Origin: Lepiota brunneoincarnata
Lineage: Eukaryota > Basidiomycota > Agaricomycetes > Agaricales > Agaricaceae
Direction of reading: 5' to 3'
Assembly (NCBI GenBank): GCA_023014365.1
Contig: JAEBUN010000001.1
Coordinates: forward strand, 62,001-126,000
DNA: 64,000 nucleotides
In this document: piece by piece, positions 58,790-64,000 of the stretch
How positions within the stretch are numbered: position 1 is the stretch's first letter
Layout of the letters: each line of letters begins with the position of its first letter
Notes under the pieces: generated by a model
Databases searched by the model: none
What the model was told of the DNA's origin: nothing
The model's input: only the letters and a program-made list of their open reading frames with translations
Translations under genes and position numbers: made by a program

Positions 58790-59467
58790 ATGGCTTTTAC
58801 TTTTCGTAGGATTCTCACTGCCAGTGCCTTGATAGTTTGTCTGGCTATCATGTTTCAGGTCAAATATAACTTAGCGTTACCCAACCCATTGAAAATCTGG
58901 TTTGGCTCCCCCCCCCCCCCATATTCAGAGAACACATTTGGTATATCTATCTTCGCTGATGGAAGGGATCCTGTGGTTGAGTACATGACAAAACCTACTT
59001 TTATATGGGATTACCAGTGACAACTTCTGTCAGTATCGTGGCAATCCACGGGTTGGATGGACACTTCAGAGACTCGTGGACGGCAGAAAATGGAACGGCT
59101 GTCTAACGAGTCTGATCTATTTTGTCAGGCCCGGGGAATGGCTTTGGGTGGTCACTTTGCCATAAATCCTCTCTACAGCCCAGAGGTCGCCGGGTATCTC
59201 TCTGCCTTGCCACGTAGGTTGTGTCATATGGGTCAGGCACTAGATATGGTGGCTGATGCTATCACCCTTTATCGAGAACTTGCGATGGAGGATCCCTGGA
59301 TATCGCTAGCTTACAATGGCCGCCACCCCGTCCGGATTGCCCGCAAAAAATTCGTGCTTGTGTTCAGTTGGCATGTTGTGAAAGCGCCCTCATTGACTCT
59401 GTTGGTACAATCTCTGGCATACTTAGCGTCAACGTTCGCTGCATTTCATAAAAACAAATGTACCGTT
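58790..59467 (+). pseudogene. truncated paralogue of the NLR
   Basis: The start at 58790 gives FTFRRILTASALIVCLAIMF then NLALPNPLKIWF and ENTFGISIF, paralogous to the N-terminus of the receptor at 52759, with the same intron (donor GTACATG, acceptor CTGTCAG) before IVAIHGLDGHFRDSW. Directly afterwards it jumps to the region just before the TPR array (NPLYSPEVAGYLSALPRRL, then ADAITLYRELAMEDPWISLA), so the hydrolase, the NACHT domain and nearly all repeats are deleted. It then breaks off into the Mic12-derived copy. Non-functional as a receptor; a short membrane-anchored peptide could in principle be made. Confidence 0.72.
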
Positions 59468-59755
59468 GGCGGGAGTCCAGCAGTGGGATTTCAAGGCACG
59501 GGGTAGATAAGCGTTGTACGGTGAGCGGAGATCGGATACCCGGAAAGATAGTCTTGAAGTTTGAAGAGGTTGGAGCACAGAGGTCAGCCCCGCTCCAGAG
59601 ATAATAGGGGTGTATGATTCGACAATAGATACTACTATCCTCTGCTCTTGCGGGGCATGGCACAACATAATGACATGAATACAACACAGCAACATCAAAG
59701 CATCAGTAGTCTGTACGAGGCACACTTCAAGTGCTACAGGCTAACACCATATCGA
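59468..59755 (+). repeat. copy of the MIC12 3' end and flank
   Basis: 59468-59755 resembles 52085-52330 in the same orientation: compare ggggtagataagcgttgtacggtg (cut here) with ggggtagacgggtgttgtatggtg, then cagtcttgaag and gtatgtgattcg-like stretches, and cttcaagtgcta near 59726 with the same near 52297. It carries only the last codons of Mic12, diverged and without an open frame, directly before the Bro1 3' end. Confidence 0.65.
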
Positions 59756-59776
59756 AGGAAAACTCTTTAAACTCAT

Positions 59777-62700
59777 TCACTGCCCATATCTATATCCACC
59801 ATAGTTATGCTGGTACCCTTCATACCCACCCTGCTGCTGGGGGGGCTGGTGGGCTTGTTGAGATGGCGGCGGAGGCGGAGGCGGCGCAGACCCATAGGCA
59901 CTATATTGCGACGGAACACCATGTGGTGGTGGAGGTATACCACCTCCAAACGTCTGTTGTTGCTGATGCTGATGTTGCTGCTGCTGCTGAGAATAGGAAT
60001 ACCCAGAATGTGGTTGTGTCGGTGGTGTTGGAGGGAATGGTGATGAGTTGTTCAAGCCCTGAGTAGGTGGCGATTGCGTTTGCGGAGGCCCGGAGTTTGG
60101 GAGGAAACTCGGGGAGGTCAATAGGGCAAGGCTTGCGTAAGGGTCATTTTGCGGTGTGCTGGGTGCCATTGAGGATTGAACAGGTCGAGGTGGCGGTGGA
60201 GGTAGGAAAGAGGACGAAGGTGGTTGGGGAGGTGGGGAATTGTAGGTGTTATTCCCATATGGCTGTGAAGAAGGTGGAAGCGAGAAAGTTTGAGGTAATG
60301 AGTAAGCCGGTTGTTGTGGCGGAGGAGCTGGGGGGGCACCGTAACCTTGTGCTGGTGGCTGGTATGATGATGGATAGCCAGAATACGACTGGGTCCGTGG
60401 GGGTGAATATTGAGAGGAGGGTGGCGGAGAGAATTGTTGCTGAGGGGCATGTTGAGGCGGAGGGGGGAACTGGTGTTGCTGGGGCTGATGTTGTTGAGGA
60501 GGTGGGTGTGGCTGCGGCTGGGCTGGAGAAGCGTATTGCGAAGTATTGAAAAGGTTCTGCGGTTGGGAGGGAGGGGGTGGAGGGGGTTTGTTCTGCCATG
60601 ACGGGTTCGGCGGCGGTGGCGATGGCGCGGAACGCAGACTGAGACCAGCCATAGCGGAATCCAAACTCGGCTTTGCAGGGGGCGGCGGAGGTTTGGGAGG
60701 GGGTGCTGAAGGGGTCGCCGCACTGAGACGTTTTTCAGTCTCGAGCTTCGCAGCCAGCGCTTCTCGTTCAGTTCCCCTCCTTGCAGTGAACGATCGAACG
60801 TTGTTCTTGAGCTCAATTGCGAGCTGCGAGAGCTCAGAGTAGAATTGTAGTCCTTTACTGAAGAAAATATGAGGTAGAATGCAAGGGACCGTAGCGGTGT
60901 AACGTACGCGATACCATCCCTGACCTCCATATAGCCATCTCGTGCCCTGGAGAACCGCCTCACAAGATCCTTCTTCCTTTTCTCCCTCTCCTCCCATTTC
61001 CTTGCTCCAGGCCCCTTTCCAGCAAGATCCCTGAGCCCCTTCCATAGTGTTGAGACCTCCTGGAGAGCGGCTTCTTGGGCGTGTATCGTCGAAGTCAAAC
61101 GTTGTTGGTAAGGCCTAAATTTTTCCAGTTCGGTCGCAAATAGGGTCGATTCTACGCCGGTATTCCGGCGGTTCAGAAGGAGGAGATGAGAGACATCATC
61201 AGATTGAACCTATATTGATAGCGTGAGACCACATAAGAGGTGGAAACCGACCGGGCTAACCTTCTCTTTAAGGTCCTTGAGTACCTCGTTCCTCTCCTTC
61301 TTTATTTTATGCAATCGCGTTAGTCTCTCCTCGATCTCATCTACGAGCCCTCTAATCTTCTTCCTTTCCCTTGCATCCTCCTGCTCTGAGCTAACATCAA
61401 GGTCCAGCAGGTGATCGCCACTCGACCCTCCACGTTCCTGGAAGACAGCCTCTACTGCATGGCTTAACAATAGCTGGATATCGCCCTGAACAGTATCCCA
61501 CAAGGTTTGAATCTGCTGGTCCGACTTTGCAGCCGCTTCCAAATCCGACAGGCGGCTCTTCAAATCCTGGCGCATATCTTTTGTCAAGGCGGCTGAAGGG
61601 TCCTGCGTCCAGAGATGCTCGTATTTCACGCGCATCATCTCGCACTCTCTCGATTCAATCTCCAAATCCCTCCCAACGCTATCCAGATCTTTCGTGACAT
61701 TCTCCCTGGCTCTTGCCAGACCCGTCAATAGGCCCTGTACACCCTCCCTATCCTCCACGAGAGAAATATCCTCTTTCCATCGATTGACCTCCAGAGGAAC
61801 TTCCTCTCCACCTGCAACCTCGCCCTCTGCCATAGCCCTGAAACGAGAAAGACCCTCTCGGACGCCCATACCCTCAATGACACTTCTCGCTTCACCCTCT
61901 GCCGCATCCGCTTTCTCGACTTCCGCACGCACGAGCTTAGCTTTCTCCTCAGAGTACACACTCGCACTCTCATGCACGCTTAGTGGCACTAGCTTGATAA
62001 AAATGTCCTGCCCGATCGTCTTCTGGACTTCTGGCGCAGCGTATACTTCGTGTATGTGTATAGGGGTCGCCACTACAGTCTTCTCAATTGTAGGGAGCGC
62101 CTCCGGAGCAGGTAAGACGGCATTGTAGATGAGGTCATTTTCGCGCTGGGCTTCTATTTTGCGTTCGGAGCAGACTACGTGGTGGGCTTTGGTACGTTCG
62201 GTGATTGAGGTACCAGCATCCGAGGGGAGATTCGGGGACATAGTGGAGACAAACATCGATGAAAAGCTGCTGGCAGATTTGGACGCTTCTTTTGCGAGGT
62301 TTTCGGCGACAGTGAACCGGACAAGGGCATCACCATGCTTGCCTGCTGCCCCATCTGCGAGACCACGGTAGTATTGAGAGAGAGACTGGAAGTACTTGGA
62401 TTTAATCTATGACCAAAGTCAGTAGTGATTCCTACTGATGACGAGGCATATCTGACCTGGATAATGGTAACCCAGTTCCTATCAAATATCCCTTTTCCCA
62501 TAAACTCCTTAACATCTTCCGTCAAAGAAGTATACATTGCTGCCGCCTGAGCTCCAATCTTTGACACAAAAGCATTTCCTTTCTTCTCTTCGGTACATTT
62601 TTCAAAGGCAACCTCCGTGGCTTGCGCCAGAATAACATCGATGAGAAACTTGACGACCTCGCGACCGAGATCTATCGACGGAGCATGCAAGAAATTCTCA

Positions 62701-63213
62701 TTAATATAGCTGAGCATTCCTGCAGATGTCCTGAAATAATGAAAGGCCCGTTTGGTCCCTTCGGGGTCAGAGCGCGACTGGGAAGCAGCAATTGCGCTGT
62801 GTGCCGCGGCTATCTGGAAGAGTACAGATGCTTTCTCGTATGCGATGGACGTCTGTGTAATAAGCTTGCTCGTAAACGCATCTCGCCAAGGAAAGTTGAC
62901 GCGGATCTCTGGAAAACGCAGTTCGAGGAGTTCTAGCTGGCCAAAATACTTGTAAAGTAGGTCCCTCGCTACGTAATGGAGAGTATTAATCCCAAAAGGT
63001 AATATAGACGGGAAATGGTTGCGCACCAGTAAAGTCGCTGCCCGCGCCCTTGACCGCATCCTGGCGACAGCGCTGTAGAGCTTGACACTCTGTAGCGTAA
63101 TTGTCCGGGTTCTCACCGTAGGATTGGGCGATGAGACTCCTGATAGGCGTGGTCCAATCAACATCGTCAGTCCCCTTCCTGGGAATGCATATCATGGGCG
63201 ACTGATGCGCCAT
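59777..63213 (-). CDS. BRO1: Bro1/ALIX-type ESCRT-associated protein
   Basis: An endosomal sorting factor that binds ESCRT-III (Snf7) and recruits deubiquitinase activity during multivesicular-body formation. The start at 63213 (MAHQSPMICIPRKGTDDVDW) opens the BRO1 domain, with KYFGQLELLELRFPEIRVNF, YEKASVLFQIAAAHSAIAAS, HYFRTSAGMLSYINENF, VILAQATEVAFEKCTEEKKG and YFQSLSQYYRGLADGAAGKH. The helical V-domain follows (KTIGQDIFIKLVPLSVHESA, EHLWTQDPSAALTKDM, LQFYSELSQLAIELKNNVRS), then a proline/glutamine-rich tail (NPSWQNKPPPPPPSQPQNLF) ending GGYRYGQ at 59777, typical of ALIX binding partners. Introns are few and in frame. A damaged copy of the tail lies at 58120-58660. It shares a 173-bp divergent promoter with Mic10. 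Confidence 0.88.
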
Positions 63214-63386
63214 TGCGCGGAGGTGGTGGTAGTGGTGGGTAAAGGACAGGCTGTGGTGGTTGCTGCGACGATAGAGTAATCTCATCAGTGTGTTTGTCGT
63301 AGAGGGTGTTACCAAATAATACGTATCGGACCCGCCCGGCCACTTGATTTCTGTCGAGTTCATCGTTTCACCAGGAGTGCTTAACC
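63214..63386. promoter_or_regulatory. bidirectional promoter, BRO1/MIC10
   Basis: The 173 bp between the divergent start codons of Bro1 (63213, minus) and Mic10 (63387, plus). Both promoters must fit here unless transcription starts inside neighbouring exons. A frame open through it on the minus strand (starting 63363) is taken as 5' leader. Confidence 0.45.
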
Positions 63387-63874
63387 ATGTCCAAGCCTAC
63401 GTCAAGCGAAGATATCTTGGGCCAGAAGGTACGTGGAAACGGTTTTCAGTGTAGATTCTAGCTTACGTTTTGCAGTATGATCGCTGCTGTATGTTCACTC
63501 TTCTTCCCTGGTGTCGGATTCATGTTGAATCGTGCTTGTGATCCCCAGTGGCAGACCTTCTCGTCAAGTCGTACGTCTTGAATTATTCCTAAGGTTCCAA
63601 CCAACCCCTGACGTCGCATTACAGTGGAGTCGGCTTCGGCGTCGGAGTTGTCGCGTCGGTCATCTTTTTCCGCCGTATGTCGTCTTGCGCACCCCTGCTA
63701 CATCTATAAACTCACCTCACTACCATAGGACGGACATGGCCCATCGCTCTCTCGACTGGTTTTGGCGCAGGCGCTGCATACGCTGATTGCGACCGCTCCT
63801 TTAATCCCGCCCGCATCCCTGGCACTCGTGTCCTTTCAGAATCCGAGGCTTCTGCCCTCCACACGAACAAATAG
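63387..63874 (+). CDS. MIC10: MICOS complex subunit Mic10
   Basis: A small inner-mitochondrial-membrane protein that bends crista junction membranes by oligomerisation. MSKPTSSEDILGQK starts at 63387; short introns then join YDRCLADLLVKS, GVGFGVGVVASVIFFR and RTWPIALSTGFGAGAAYADC. Both glycine-rich transmembrane helices (GxGxGxG repeats) and the conserved RTWP and YADC/ADCDRSFN motifs of Mic10 are present, and the C-tail ends ALHTNK at 63874. All splice sites are GT-AG. It is divergent from Bro1. Confidence 0.85.
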
Positions 63875-64000
63875 CCAAATTGCATTATAGGTTGTCAAGA
63901 GCATGTGTTTCGTGAGAGACATTCTCTGTTAAGTTACATATCACTGACAAATAGAGTTCCTTCGCTTTCCTTGGAGAGCAAGCACGGGCGTGCTTTCAAC

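Noticed and set aside
60067..60549. Long plus-strand frames over the Bro1 tail (valine/glutamate-rich)
   Set aside because: They are the complement of the proline/glutamine-rich Bro1 C-terminus and have no independent signature.

Overview
This window comes from a filamentous basidiomycete, most likely a mushroom-forming agaricomycete. Genes lie on both strands at high density and are split by many 45-65 nt GT-AG introns. The content is typical of that group: a Clp1-like (clampless) protein, paired P450s, clusters of small BTB/POZ proteins, MCT-type MFS transporters and a NACHT-TPR (NLR/STAND) receptor. Gene models were spliced by hand from frame continuity and splice motifs, so some exon borders are provisional. 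I recognised no rRNA, tRNA or CRISPR.

Layout. 0-9 kb: three MCT-like MFS transporter genes; the middle one is intact, the outer two carry single-base frameshifts. 9.2-10.2 kb: a TA-flanked pogo-like DNA transposon with 26-bp inverted ends, inserted 11 bp past the third transporter. 10.6-12.1 kb: a serine hydrolase. 12.2-17.7 kb: minus-strand BTB genes, including a tandem duplication that left two damaged copies. 18-27 kb: a conserved block (HABP4/PAI-RBP1-like protein, Rrn5-like Pol I factor, OCRL-type inositol 5-phosphatase, cyclophilin-40). 27.8-30 kb: P450. 32.9-42.8 kb: a compact conserved block (Clp1-like, DJ-1-like, F-box/LRR, SPT5, secreted GH5-like). 45-47 kb: an unknown protein. 48.6-51.2 kb: a second P450 split by a ~0.5 kb insertion. 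51.7-64 kb: MICOS subunit Mic12, a hydrolase-NACHT-TPR receptor, fragments of a duplicated receptor, Mic12 and Bro1, then Bro1 and MICOS subunit Mic10.

Housekeeping blocks (transcription elongation, Pol I transcription, phosphoinositide turnover, protein folding, endosomal sorting, mitochondrial cristae) alternate with fast-evolving accessory islands (transporters, BTB, P450s, NLR) that show duplication, insertion and decay. The most notable locus is 51.6-60 kb, where an NLR with a membrane-anchored SesB-like hydrolase and ten near-identical 46-residue repeats sits between partial copies of its conserved neighbours. Caution: most disablements are single-base indels, one may also affect essential SPT5, and some may be sequencing or assembly errors.
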